A stretch of DNA of 31,291 nt, from the NCBI GenBank assembly GCA_000934455.1, contig KN884977.1, positions 2,682 through 33,972 of the forward strand, given 5' to 3'. The number at the start of each line of letters is the position of its first letter. Position 1 is the stretch's first letter. This stretch comes from Apostichopus parvimensis (lineage: Eukaryota > Echinodermata > Holothuroidea > Aspidochirotida > Stichopodidae). The notes under the pieces were generated by a model. The model had not been told where the DNA came from, searched no databases, and was given only the letters and a program-made list of their open reading frames with translations. Made by a program: the position numbers and the translations under genes. This document shows, piece after piece, positions 12,201 to 23,152 of the stretch.

Positions 12201-12371
12201 TACATTGACTTCAGGTACTTTTCAAAATCACCTACAGCCTACATCTTAATATCATTACATCGTTGCAAGTGCTTATATTAACCCACTTAAAAGACAAGTT
12301 ACATTCTTCTTGAAAACAACACGTCATTAACCAAAGTGTGCACTCGGGACTGCCATGATTAGCCGTCGCTG

Positions 12372-12472
12372 TATTCTACCAGTCAATCCCGCGAAAATCA
12401 CATGAAGTAAGCAGTAGCTATATACAAGAATCTTTTAACCGAGTGTCACGGTTAAAAACGGTTGGTAGAATA
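12372..12472. repeat. Nested inverted repeats (101-bp fold-back)
   Basis: The outer arms TATTCTACCA (12372-12381) and TGGTAGAATA (12463-12472) are perfect reverse complements. Inside them a second perfect pair, TTTTAACCG (12433-12441) and CGGTTAAAA (12449-12457), encloses a 7-base loop. The two stems are nested but the inner one is off-centre. This could be a tiny miniature inverted-repeat element or an RNA hairpin in a transcript. No target-site duplication was recognised. Confidence 0.5.
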
Positions 12473-12518
12473 TTTCTACTTTGACACAATTCATGTAGAT
12501 CTATGGCTTGAACAACAG

Positions 12519-12570
12519 TCCAATGTACAAATATGTCCAATGTACAAATATGTCCAATGTACAAACTATG
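12519..12570 (+). repeat. 17-bp minisatellite, about three copies
   Basis: The unit TCCAATGTACAAATATG occurs exactly twice (12519-12535, 12536-12552). A third copy matches through its first 13 bases and then diverges. The near-perfect identity suggests a recent local duplication. Confidence 0.9.
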
Positions 12571-14406
12571 GTCTTAGCTCACTCTAAGGACCCTACGATG
12601 TGGACCTTCATTTCGCTAGTTGATTGATATAATGGGAAAGATAGATTGAACACAATTCCTTAAGACTCATAATTATGGTGGTATGATATATAATTTAGAG
12701 CTGGTGAAGGTTAATGTGGGATCAGGTTGTGTCAGTAACGGGTGCGGGTGGGGATTACAAAAGATTTTGTTCCTGGCGGTTGAAATTATCTTTAACGTTG
12801 TGCAATTAAGAGTGCTTCCTCACTGTTATTCTTCTACCAATGGTGATTGTTAATTTACGTTGTAACCGTACTTTCAAGTACATAACGTCCTGTTAATTTG
12901 TAGAACGGGTATTGAACGTTAGTTTACGATGCATGCACACGCTACACAATGACCACCTATGTTAATTTAGCCATAACACTGTTGTATTTGTACAAACGGC
13001 GTGCAACAGTAATATTACGTCAAAATTTCACCTGTAAATTGCAGTTTCTCAGTTTTAACAGTGTAGAACTTGTCACAATTCACTATTACCACACAACCGT
13101 TACCGTTACTAGCCATATGATACTCGGAAACGTAACATGATACTTTTGGTACACCAAAATGATACCAGGAACAATAAAAATATGAGTAAGGTTCAAAGTA
13201 TGGCCGATGATTTTAAGGTTGTTGGAAAAGATTACAGCAATACATTAAAATGTGTGAGACCAGACAGTTTCTATATTGGAATAAACTGTTAATAGTTCAA
13301 TAAAAGTATATGAACAGCCAACTGGTGTACACACGTGGACCTTGTGATTAGCTAGTTATTCGACTATATGTGAATGGAATTATATACAGTTTGCTCCGAA
13401 AGATGCGGTGTAAGAAACAAATACATCCACGGTGTTTCAAATATGGATGTAGCCTAATGTTATGCTTTTGTTTTATACTATACCATACAAATAAGTGATC
13501 TTCATGTCTCCCAGGGTCACACTTTAAGAAACATTCGTCCTACTAATGCACCAACCTTCAATTTATGAACCCCTCACATACCGTATCTCTACATAAATCC
13601 GTGGCATACATATATCAATATACTTACAATTATCATCTTCAGTATAAAATACAACTACTACTATAGAAAATAGAAATATATATCTTCAATGTTAATACAA
13701 CAAAAGTGATCAATATCTCAGACACGATCACAAACTTTAAGATATATGTCAAGGCTGATTGGGGGAACGACTGAGGTACTACATCTATACGTACGTCCTT
13801 TGTACAAGAGGAAAGGAGAGTTATAGGCTAACCTTGATGAAGTTTTCTGATGAAAAGATATATAGAAAACACATTTATTGATTATATTGATGTAGTAATC
13901 ATCATTTCCTTTCTTGAGAGACCTTCATTATGTTTGTGCGTTCTTATAAAACAAGACAATATCATGAGAGTTGTTTATTTTGTATTTTTTGTTGTAATTA
14001 ATTTTACTTGTTTTGCTAAATGACAGTTATGGGTAATCAGCTTTGGTGTAGCCTGGTCGGAAGACATTGAAATTGATACAGTTATCAATGTCGGTTATAG
14101 TTCATTCACGATATCTGTATTCGTATATCTCACATCTCAGCTTCGTTTGATTTGGTACTAATTCAGCTTCACCTTGAATATCCCTTATAAACAACTAAAA
14201 CCATACGGGTAAAAATAAAGACAATTGGTATGTCTCTATAACTAAAACTGCAGGGTCAATCGTCTATAAGCTTAACTTTATCAGTTCAATTCAAATCTGT
14301 TTTCTGATGCGATGAGTAATCTCATCTTAATTCCCCCCAAAATAGTGGACAAAAATCGAAGTCCATGATTTGTTTCTTGTTTGATTTTGATACTTCTTCG
14401 TCTCAA
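12571..14406. other. Gene-free stretch
   Basis: Plain AT-rich sequence with one 63-codon frame (12949-13140) that shows no protein features. I see no RNA gene or tandem repeat. Confidence 0.5.
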
Positions 14407-14432
14407 CCCCCCCCCCCCCCCCCCCCCCCCCC
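14407..14432 (+). repeat. Poly-C homopolymer (26 bases)
   Basis: An uninterrupted run of 26 C, equal to 26 G on the other strand. Its true length is uncertain because homopolymers of this size are often mis-sized in sequencing. It lies about 140 bases from the assembly gap and may have contributed to the break. Confidence 0.9.
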
Positions 14433-14570
14433 TCAACCACAAATCATTCCTTGTTTTCCTTGAGTGCTCTGATTCGCAAACTGGAAGGGACTTTGAAAAT
14501 CTTATTGGATCATAATCGATCTCTTTCGGCTTTATTCATTCAACTTCTGTCTAACTGTTAAATATTCCTT

Positions 14571-15335
14571 NNNNNNNNNNNNNNNNNNNNNNNNNNNNNN
14601 NNNNNNNNNNNNNNNNNNNNNNNNNNNNNNNNNNNNNNNNNNNNNNNNNNNNNNNNNNNNNNNNNNNNNNNNNNNNNNNNNNNNNNNNNNNNNNNNNNNN
14701 NNNNNNNNNNNNNNNNNNNNNNNNNNNNNNNNNNNNNNNNNNNNNNNNNNNNNNNNNNNNNNNNNNNNNNNNNNNNNNNNNNNNNNNNNNNNNNNNNNNN
14801 NNNNNNNNNNNNNNNNNNNNNNNNNNNNNNNNNNNNNNNNNNNNNNNNNNNNNNNNNNNNNNNNNNNNNNNNNNNNNNNNNNNNNNNNNNNNNNNNNNNN
14901 NNNNNNNNNNNNNNNNNNNNNNNNNNNNNNNNNNNNNNNNNNNNNNNNNNNNNNNNNNNNNNNNNNNNNNNNNNNNNNNNNNNNNNNNNNNNNNNNNNNN
15001 NNNNNNNNNNNNNNNNNNNNNNNNNNNNNNNNNNNNNNNNNNNNNNNNNNNNNNNNNNNNNNNNNNNNNNNNNNNNNNNNNNNNNNNNNNNNNNNNNNNN
15101 NNNNNNNNNNNNNNNNNNNNNNNNNNNNNNNNNNNNNNNNNNNNNNNNNNNNNNNNNNNNNNNNNNNNNNNNNNNNNNNNNNNNNNNNNNNNNNNNNNNN
15201 NNNNNNNNNNNNNNNNNNNNNNNNNNNNNNNNNNNNNNNNNNNNNNNNNNNNNNNNNNNNNNNNNNNNNNNNNNNNNNNNNNNNNNNNNNNNNNNNNNNN
15301 NNNNNNNNNNNNNNNNNNNNNNNNNNNNNNNNNNN
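14571..15335. other. Assembly gap (765 N)
   Basis: A run of N with no sequence information. Open frames that cross it on the minus strand are artefacts of translating N. The 15-bp minisatellite starts 145 bases to its right, so the gap may partly hide more repeat. Confidence 0.99.
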
Positions 15336-15480
15336 CTTTCACTGATAATTGGTTTTGGTTTATTTATGTTTTTCGATGAACAGTGAAATACTTTTATTTT
15401 CTTGTAAGGAACCATAGGAAAAGACGAACTTCTTGCTAGAAATGGGAATAAATGACAAACATGGAGCATTATCAAACTTG

Positions 15481-15856
15481 TTTTTCTCCGGGTCGTACTT
15501 CTCAGGTTCGTATTTCTCAGAGTTGAATTTTCCAGAATCGTAGTAGGCGTAGTTCTTAGAGCAGTAGTTCTCAGAGTCATAGTTGTCAGAGTACTAGTTC
15601 TCAGAGTTGTAGTTCTCCGTGTGGTAGTCGTCAGAGGCGTATTTCTCATAGGCGCAGTTCTAAGAAGGGTAGTTCTAATAGGCGCATTTCTTAGAGCTGT
15701 GTTCTCATTCTTAATTCTCGGTCGTAGCTCTCAAAGTCGTAGCTCTCAAAGGCGTAGTTCCCCGAGGTATAGTTGAAAGAGGCACAGTTCTCAGAGAAGT
15801 TTTTCTCAGAGAAGTAGTCCTCGAAGCCTAATCATGCAAGTCGTACTTCTCAGAAA
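15481..15856. repeat. 15-bp degenerate minisatellite, about 24 copies
   Basis: The consensus is roughly TAGTTCTCAGAGNNG, with TTCTCAG words spaced exactly 15 bases apart over long stretches (for example near 15486, 15501 and 15516). Copies differ at several positions, so the array is old or fast-diverging. Because the period is five codons, the minus strand stays open from a stop at 15731-15733 to the gap edge at 15336. There it reads a five-residue repeat centred on TLRTT. I treat that frame as a by-product of the repeat. Confidence 0.85.
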
Positions 15857-18049
15857 ATTTTTCATATTGTTTTGTTAAAGAAATATGTGCCCCAACCCTT
15901 AAAATATGGAAGTCAAATTCATAATAGAAAGTTATGAGACTGTCAGAGTCTGTTTCAAATTGGAAACTTTCTGTTGCCCGGCAAAAAACGTGAACTATCT
16001 AGCAGAATGATTCCTTACATTCTAAGGAACGCTGCACCTTGTGATAGATGAAGTGAATATATAGGGCAAGACAATCGTTCTACCAAGGTGTTAAGATGAC
16101 TTGTCAAGGCACACTCATGATCGATGACAATACATAGAATATTAAACTTTGTGACCTGGGAAATAACACCCTAATGATGCGAAATGCAAATAAGTAGAAT
16201 GGGCAAAGCTACAAACGGCTAAAATAAAAAAGAAAACGTGTCTTTACAATGGTTGTTTGCACTCTTGCACTTTCATATGACGGTTCGTGGTGTTATATCT
16301 GAAATGAGACTTCGTTAAACGTAAATGCTGCTTCAGAGAACAAGGAAATATATCAATTTGAAATTAAGTCTGTGTAAAACGATATGTAAATATTTCATTT
16401 TACAGCCTCATAAAGATATACCCTTACATATCAAGTTACAGCAGTGACGTATACGTTTAAAACAAGAATGTCTGGGAATTATCAACTAGCAAAGAGACAA
16501 TTTTGTTTTCGTGTCCATTGTCTAAGACAAAGGCTCCTGTATGAAGAACAAACGTACACAAATATTCTGCTACAGCTTATGCGTTATCATTTTTGTAACA
16601 GGGACTACGGTACGTTTTTGCACACAGTTTTATTAAAAAAGGGGGGTGGGTAAATGTTTTATTGAGTATAATTACGTAAACTTTCATTAAACTGTTTAGA
16701 CATGGTTGCGATGGTGCTATATGGGACCATCTGTTTTACCTCCATGATTAGACCAAGTTGTGGTTATTTGTAACCAGAGGCAGTAGACTGACGTGAAAGT
16801 GTTACTTTAAGATAATTGACTATAGTTTAAATAACTTTCAAGTTTCAAGCGATGAAACTTCTTCCCTTTAATGATTTTGTTCTGGGGGAGGGTGGGGTTT
16901 GGCGGCGGTGGTAACATTTGTAAATGCCATGTACAAAATTATTGAACATTGAATATTTACCATATATAAACTAAAACAAAAAATTAACCTTTCACTCATT
17001 GGTTTGGATGCACTAGTTTGACAAAACTCAAACAGTTTTTAATCTTGCATGCCAATAAGCAAGCGAGAGTATTTTCCGTCATATTGTAGGCCTATACTGG
17101 ATCATATCTTACGTGTGGTGTTTAACGAACACATCAATCTTGCTATTTTCACACGATATATGATTATAGTTTTACCATAATTTTTGCCAGTTCACAGAGT
17201 CCATGTAATGGATGTGACGATCAGACACATCTATACTTCTCAGGGTGTGAAGTTTTGATAAATGTCCGTGAAACGTGATAACTGTCAGATCAGGTTGTTG
17301 ATAGCTCATATTAACAAAAATATTGAAAGAAAAGAAAAGCACGTGTACTGTTATTTGTTCAGTCAAAAAAATTCCCGCCAACACCGCAAACGCGCGAAAA
17401 GAATATACACACACAGGTGCAAGCGGAATGTGGATGACGTGTTCTTTCCCTTTGTTGCACTTCGGTTATCTGTCAACAGAGTCGGTATAGAATAAAATAT
17501 GGCAAAAGTATGTTATGTTTTCTTGTCTCTTCGTTTGCATTAAGTTTGCTTATTAACTTAGACATGTGAAGGTCATGCCCCTTTTCAACTGTTAATTCAT
17601 TTGCGAGAGCTGTCTTTAATGTCGAAAGTCGTTGTTTGCAGAAAGGACTACTATTTTCACAGAAACCTGAATAATCATGTTGTAGTTAGTTTAATATAAG
17701 ATCGCTTTGGCTTGCTCAGCATAATGGCAGGCTTTTACGATTTTACTTACTGTATTAAGAAATTATTTCCGGTTGTTTCCGCTAAACAGTTCTATAGATA
17801 GCTAAAACAATTATATATAATTCGTGTATTGATTAGAAACAGCGGTTTTGGTTTCTTTACTGTAAAGAAAAATTGCATATTACTTAATGCAAGTTTTACA
17901 AAGGACTTAGAAGAGGTAATGAGCATATACTGAAACCTTAGCTGGCTTCTCTCATTATCTGCATTCTGATCTACCATGACCCATAGCGATTGGCCAATTT
18001 AGAAAATGCTTATAGGCCTATGCATAATACATGCAACATGTGGCGTGCA
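15857..18049. other. Gene-free stretch
   Basis: Short frames only (16444-16653, 17172-17414 −, 17262-17495), overlapping and featureless. A G-rich run at about 16884-16912 (GGGGGAGGGTGGGG followed by GGCGGCGGTGG) has G-quadruplex potential. Nothing else was seen. Confidence 0.5.
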
Positions 18050-18240
18050 TCAAATTTCAAGGGTGGGGCCAGATTCTAACTTCCCCCAACTGATTTAAGT
18101 AGGAACATGAATATTTATGAAGGCCCAGAAAAGTTGTATAATTCTTCCCCGACTAAACGTAAAACATCCTCCGGCTGACATTTTACCCCCAACAGAAGAT
18201 GAAGGTGGGAACCATTATGCATGAGCCACTCCCCCTGTGT
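18050..18240. repeat. C/G-run-rich segment, second copy of a dispersed motif
   Basis: It contains two forward copies of the motif with core TTCCCC[CG][AG]ACT (18078-18100 and 18141-18160), whose reverse-orientation copies lie at 4197-4219 and 4452-4474. The surrounding GGTGGGGCC and CCACTCCCCC runs resemble the texture of 3868-4560. The order of copies is not collinear between the two places, so this is a patchwork and not one intact element. The family is not recognised. Confidence 0.35.
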
Positions 18241-20470
18241 TATTGGTTGGCATATACTATACCGGATGTGACGACATTAACTTTCAATAAAGGCTTTTGC
18301 AGTATTAATCCATTTGTGGCGCAGATACAGTAACTAAACATATTTTGTGTTCATGTATTTAACCACGTGGGACGGTTACGTATAGTCGCCTTTAGATCAA
18401 ATCCACCCTTTTAAATTGCTTAACGGATATATCTAGGCTGAAGTATTCTTTATAGCTAATAATCCAAGAAAGAAAAAAACAAATTGAAAGCTATAGTAAT
18501 GTTTCTGTAGCTATTCCTTTTACTGACAGGAGTGGGTTTTTTCCCGGTCTACAGCTTAAACAATTTTAAGCTATAATAATACTCCTATAATGTCATTCTT
18601 CATCTTACAGTTTTATTTCAGTATTTACATTATAGAATGTATAATTTTCGGAAACCTTTGTTCATTGATCAAAGATTTTGCTCTCAAGAAAACACAAACA
18701 AGTGTAAAACTCAAGGAAATAACATAGCTGGCCTCCCCAACACATGTTTTGTTTCATGTTTCAAAACCCTCCCCGAGCTGTCGAGATGGAATTACGGAGA
18801 CCGAGATTAGGGTAAGAAATGAAAAACGTAACTCTGTACTCGACAACCCTCTAAACTATGAGACATAATCCGTCTGATACAATCAACTCAAGTGTGATTA
18901 ACAGACTGACGTGACAATTTTTGAAATGCCTTTTGACAATTGCAAGACATCTTGTAACAAAGTCAAAATTACAACCCATAGCCAGATAATGTTTTACCTT
19001 CAGATTCTACAGAGGACCCACTTATTTTTTGAAGAGTTTGTTTTTTTCTTTTCTTGCTGTCATCAATTTACTCACTTATAAGTAGATGTTTCGGAATTAA
19101 ACTTCTGATTTGAAGGTTTCTTGACTGACGTAATAAAGATAACGAATGAATGATATGACATTTTATACACAGCATGCATATGAAGACCTATCAGCTTGTG
19201 TTAGTCAGTTGTCATAATAGAAGTGAAGGCCATGTCCTAGTCAAAATGACATCATGCCTGCACTTTCATAATGAGATAAATGATTGGGATTGATTCGACG
19301 CTCGTATATATCATACGAGGTATTATGAGTATAAATGTTATATTATCTGCTAATTTGTCAGCAGTTGCAATTATCTAAATTAACAAAAAAAAAATAGCTG
19401 AAAAGAGACACCACACAAGCAATTCATTTTGCGGTGTACTCATTCATTTATGTAACTATGAACTTTTGAAATAGGCTAAACAAGAGAAAGTCATTTTGTA
19501 AATATTACTTCCCTTTTATTCCAAATTGAGGTTATTCCGTTCTCGCTATTACATTACTTTCGTATATCCTAGATATATTTCACTTATAGTCCTATACCAA
19601 TGATATTGAGAAAGTAGACCCATGCAACCATACTTCAAGTGCATTAGCCTATCCTTGGTTTCCTCGGCGTTGGATTTACATACACCATTTAGCATACATC
19701 CTAATAAATGTTAATTATGTACGTGAATGATTCTGCAATTAGCTTGAGAGTACCGCGATCGTATGGGAGCAAACTGCGTACATCCTTTAAAGCTGCTCCA
19801 GCCATGACAATTTAGCTTTGCATACATTTACACACATCGATGCTAAGTACTAAATAAAAGTCGTATTCCAGCTATGGTAGTCGTGCTGTCGTTGGTTGAA
19901 TCCTGTAGCTCTATGGCCTATACGTCAGTGACTTGTATAAATGCATTAATGCAATGTCAGTCAAAATCAAATGCTTCGTTATATACCTTTTTGCTGCCGT
20001 ATCTTTACTGCTGCAGGTAAAGGTGATGGTTATGATTGTCTCAAGGCACTGCAGTACAAACTTGACAATGCAAATCTGTGGCCTTGAGGAGCTATGCCAT
20101 AATTTGAGATGAAATATGAAAATGCGTCTATCCGTCTATGTAAATTAGTATTTCATTCTCTCGTTCAATATATGATACGTGGACATTGCTCGTATACGAA
20201 TGACGTGAGTGAAAGAAAGCTAACAATTTAGCACATTTAGCATATTGCTTGAAGAAATTATGATGAAACCTGTAAAGTTTCACAAACAGCGAAAAAACAG
20301 CAAAAGAAATGTGCATACGTCCGACAAAGAAACACTAAAGACCTTTTACTTTTTAGCCCTCATGTGATATGGGAATAGTGTGACATCGGACGGGTTGTTA
20401 AAGATAGGTTGGGCCTTGGGGACAATTAAATCATCGTTCTCCCTTATTGAAGTCTTCGTTGTTCCTTAAG
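18241..20470. other. Gene-free stretch
   Basis: Mostly AT-rich with no supported gene. From about 20000 to 20105 the composition becomes more balanced. One frame there encodes a protein-like stretch (GKGDGYDCLKALQYKLD) ending at a TGA at 20084-20086, but it is preceded by in-frame stops and lacks a convincing splice site. It could be a decayed transposon remnant. Confidence 0.4.
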
Positions 20471-20597
20471 AATGGTGAAAATGCGGATAACTCCCAGATT
20501 GCCCTGGGACCGTACAATTGACCACGAGCTCCGAGGATGTTTCTCGCCCATTGACCGGTCCCCTCGTCTCGTCGGGTCTGAGTACACTGTGATGTGA
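20471..20597. other. GC-rich islet, possible exon or structured RNA
   Basis: Bases 20491-20580 contain 55 G or C out of 90, counted by hand, against AT-rich flanks. The plus strand has a 41-codon frame (20472-20597) that starts in a weak ATG context directly after an acceptor-like TTGTTCCTTAAG. The minus strand is also open through the islet, with an acceptor-like pyrimidine tract ending CACAG on its upstream side. Neither strand shows a strong donor, so an internal exon is unproven. Joined in phase 0 after the plus-strand acceptor, the frame ends after 16 codons (TGA at 20519-20521). No domain is recognised. It is the best second candidate for functional sequence after the 8291 exon. Confidence 0.3.
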
Positions 20598-21410
20598 ACA
20601 AGAAATCCAACTGTAAATCGGTTTTGTTTTTTTCTTCCTTCTTAGATAATGCGATACCGTAGTACGCCTACGTACAAATAGCTGTCACGTAAATACTTTT
20701 CTCTATTAGTTGTAATTAATAAACAATGGAACAGTGAAGGAAAAAGCAGACGAAGTCACCATAAGCGACAAATGCGAAACGAATGGTCAGGATGTAAACC
20801 CACCCTACCCTCATCCACCCCTCCCCTCACCCAATTCCCATCCAACATATTTCGTATGGTGAAAACGTCATCCCTCCCTGACTTTTAACGCAAGTAAATG
20901 ATGTTAGTATGAATTTAATTTATCACTTTTGGTGTTGAAACAGTGACACAATTTACGAGCACGTAACAACCAACAGGATTAATATTATTATTATTATTCG
21001 CGAATCTCCGCCACATATAATGAACCTCCTGTTCGTTGCAAATATTGATCGATAGACCAAAACCTGCGTATATTTCCTTTTTTGTTTCTGTTTGGTTATT
21101 GTTAATCAATCGGCGAGGTCGCCGGATTTGACTTTTTTCCTTCTAAAAATAAAAGATTTATTCCTTGCCGAAGCGCCGGAGAAAAGTTTTGTCCCATTTG
21201 ACTACTCTATGCGGGGACAAAATTTATCCTTGCCGGTTATTCAACATGCCTTCTGACATCGAAAGCGACTCCTGTAGGACATCTTTACGAGTTTTATAAG
21301 AAACACCTGATGAATTAATCCAGGCGGGTAACGGAAAAATTCTTGTTAGCAAGTTAGGAGTTGAACAATATGATGAGAGAGTCAGTTGAAGGAGACCGTA
21401 CACTCACTAT
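20598..21410. other. Gene-free stretch with a small imperfect duplication
   Basis: It has a pyrimidine-rich tract at about 20801-20835, a short ATT run at about 20983-20998 and an imperfect direct duplication at about 21121-21235. In the duplication, GCCGG…ATTTGAC…TTTATTCCTTGCCG recurs as GCCGG…ATTTGAC…TTTATCCTTGCCG. No gene is supported. Confidence 0.45.
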
Positions 21411-21648
21411 GGCACTGCTGAAGATGTGAGCACTGATGAAGATGTGAGCTGTGAACACTGATTAATGTATGAGTTCTGTGGAAGATGTGAGCAACAGTGA
21501 ATCGGTTAGCACTGGAAAAGATGTGAGCACTTTTAGCACTTTTGACGATGTGACGGCTGGTAATGGTGTGAGCACTGCTGAAGATGGGAACACTGATGAA
21601 GATATGAGTTCTGTTAAAGTTGTGAGCACTGGTGAAGATTGTAGCCCC
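21411..21648. repeat. 18-bp minisatellite, about 12 copies
   Basis: The consensus is GTGAGCACTGCTGAAGAT, with clean copies at 21426-21443 and through 21570-21648. Copies between these are longer or shorter. The period is six codons, so both strands stay open. Plus 21469-21732 reads a VSTGED-type hexapeptide repeat, and minus 21382-21741 reads a HIFSSA-type repeat. The first plus-strand copies (21423-21450) are in a different frame from those after 21469. That internal frameshift argues against selection for coding. Confidence 0.85.
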
Positions 21649-21732
21649 AGGGAAGTGGTTCACACACATAGATGTACTCAACATCATGCTAACAGATATG
21701 CTAGTCATAGCAATGAGATTCAGGTAGCTTAA

Positions 21733-23152
21733 ATTCAACATTAGCCTAATAAAGAATAAACTGTGTTCGATGTATTCTGGCTTTGATTACAGAAGTATTT
21801 ATCGGGATCAAGTTATATCTGTAGGAACAATATATACCAATGACGGTTGTACCTCTGAGGGGAGGGGGAGATGTGATACGTCATGCGAATAAATGCATAC
21901 TATACTTGTGACATCGGAGGTTGCGAACTAAAATCTTTCTTAACTCTTTGATCGGAAACTCTCCTAGCTATAAGCCTATGAGCAGCAAGTATTCTGCTAT
22001 CAAATTAGCATCGAAAATTTACCAAAATCCATACAAAAAATAGCCTTGGCATGTAGGCTGGTTCAAGTGGAATGACTTTATTATACGTCAAATGAGAAGA
22101 AAACAGTTTGAGCTGATGGTACTATATGTGTATATTTATAAGACATACCACTAACAACGTAGTGATTGAGCGTGTAAATACTGTGTCACTACAACATTCT
22201 GTCTATCATCGGAACAGACTCTCATGACTTTAAAGTATAGAGAGGGTATTTGTTTTTGCTTTACTAACAAAATAACACAGTGTGCGATCGAATGGGACTG
22301 TTTTACACACCCCTCGGCCTCATGTGATATAAACATCGTCAGTACATAATAAATAACACTAAGTGGATATATCACCTTGAACTGGCCAGGTATCCAATTC
22401 TAGAAGCGTACATTCGTCTCTTCCACAGAGTATACAACCATTGATACATGCAATATACATATTTATAATATCCATGTTTGACACCATCTGGAAGGGAATT
22501 TTTTATGTATTTCGTGTCATTTTCAATTCACATCATGTTCTAGCGACTCATATAGTATTCTATAAAGAGATCTGTAGCATGATTATTATTATTTCTATCT
22601 TTCACATGCCTTTCACACAATGATTCGTATAGCTTACGTCGTATTTACATCAAGTGAATTAGAATTAAAGAAGTCTTTTTACATATATTTTTGTCATTTC
22701 CATTTGTGACATATCATGTAGGGAACAATTTATTTGTGTCATAAGCATACTTAAAATATTTTTGAAAGAGCATTATCTATTATTAAACATTTTATGCAAT
22801 GTGCCTGTTTTCTTAAAAGTGAAGTGAGTGTAGGACAATTTCAGAAAGTCGTTAAGTGCTTTCATCATCATTTGCTCTGTTCATTTCACGTGAATACAAG
22901 AGGCTTTCAATATTACAAGAAGAAAATATTCACCACGTTCTAGTACTTTCAATAGATAACAGCACAAGTTTTATCGTTTCACTTGATCACACATATTTAA
23001 ACATCATATCTGGCAGAAGAAGTCGATGACTTATTCATGCATATATTACTGTGGTATATTAGTATACTGATACATAGATTGACAACATGCAGGAATGTGA
23101 TTTATCTAACTGGATTTACTATGTAGAGCCTACTTATCCATTTATCCACTGT
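21733..23152. other. Gene-free stretch
   Basis: AT-rich with no supported gene. Frames at 22151-22375 (−) and 22441-22623 (+) are short and featureless. No tandem repeat or RNA gene was seen. Confidence 0.5.

Larger units (their letters stand above)
8510..12371. other. Presumed intron or 3' flank of the 8291 exon
   Basis: AT-rich, with no assignable exon. It contains an open frame at 8773-9234 (153 codons), a smaller one at 9698-9967 and a C-rich tract at about 10970-10985. The 9698 frame starts with a hydrophobic MLLVLVF run that superficially resembles a signal peptide, but nothing else in it is protein-like. A palindrome lies at 9011-9030. No RNA gene or tandem repeat was found. Intron status is inferred only from the donor at 8504. 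Confidence 0.4.

Noticed and set aside
14551-15649. Minus-strand frames of 263 and 363 codons
   Set aside because: Nearly all residues come from the N run. Only the 15-bp repeat and about 45 unique codons at one end are real sequence.
19944-20086. Protein-like frame ending …LDNANLWP
   Set aside because: Short, preceded by stops and without a good splice boundary. Another frame is equally open over the same bases.
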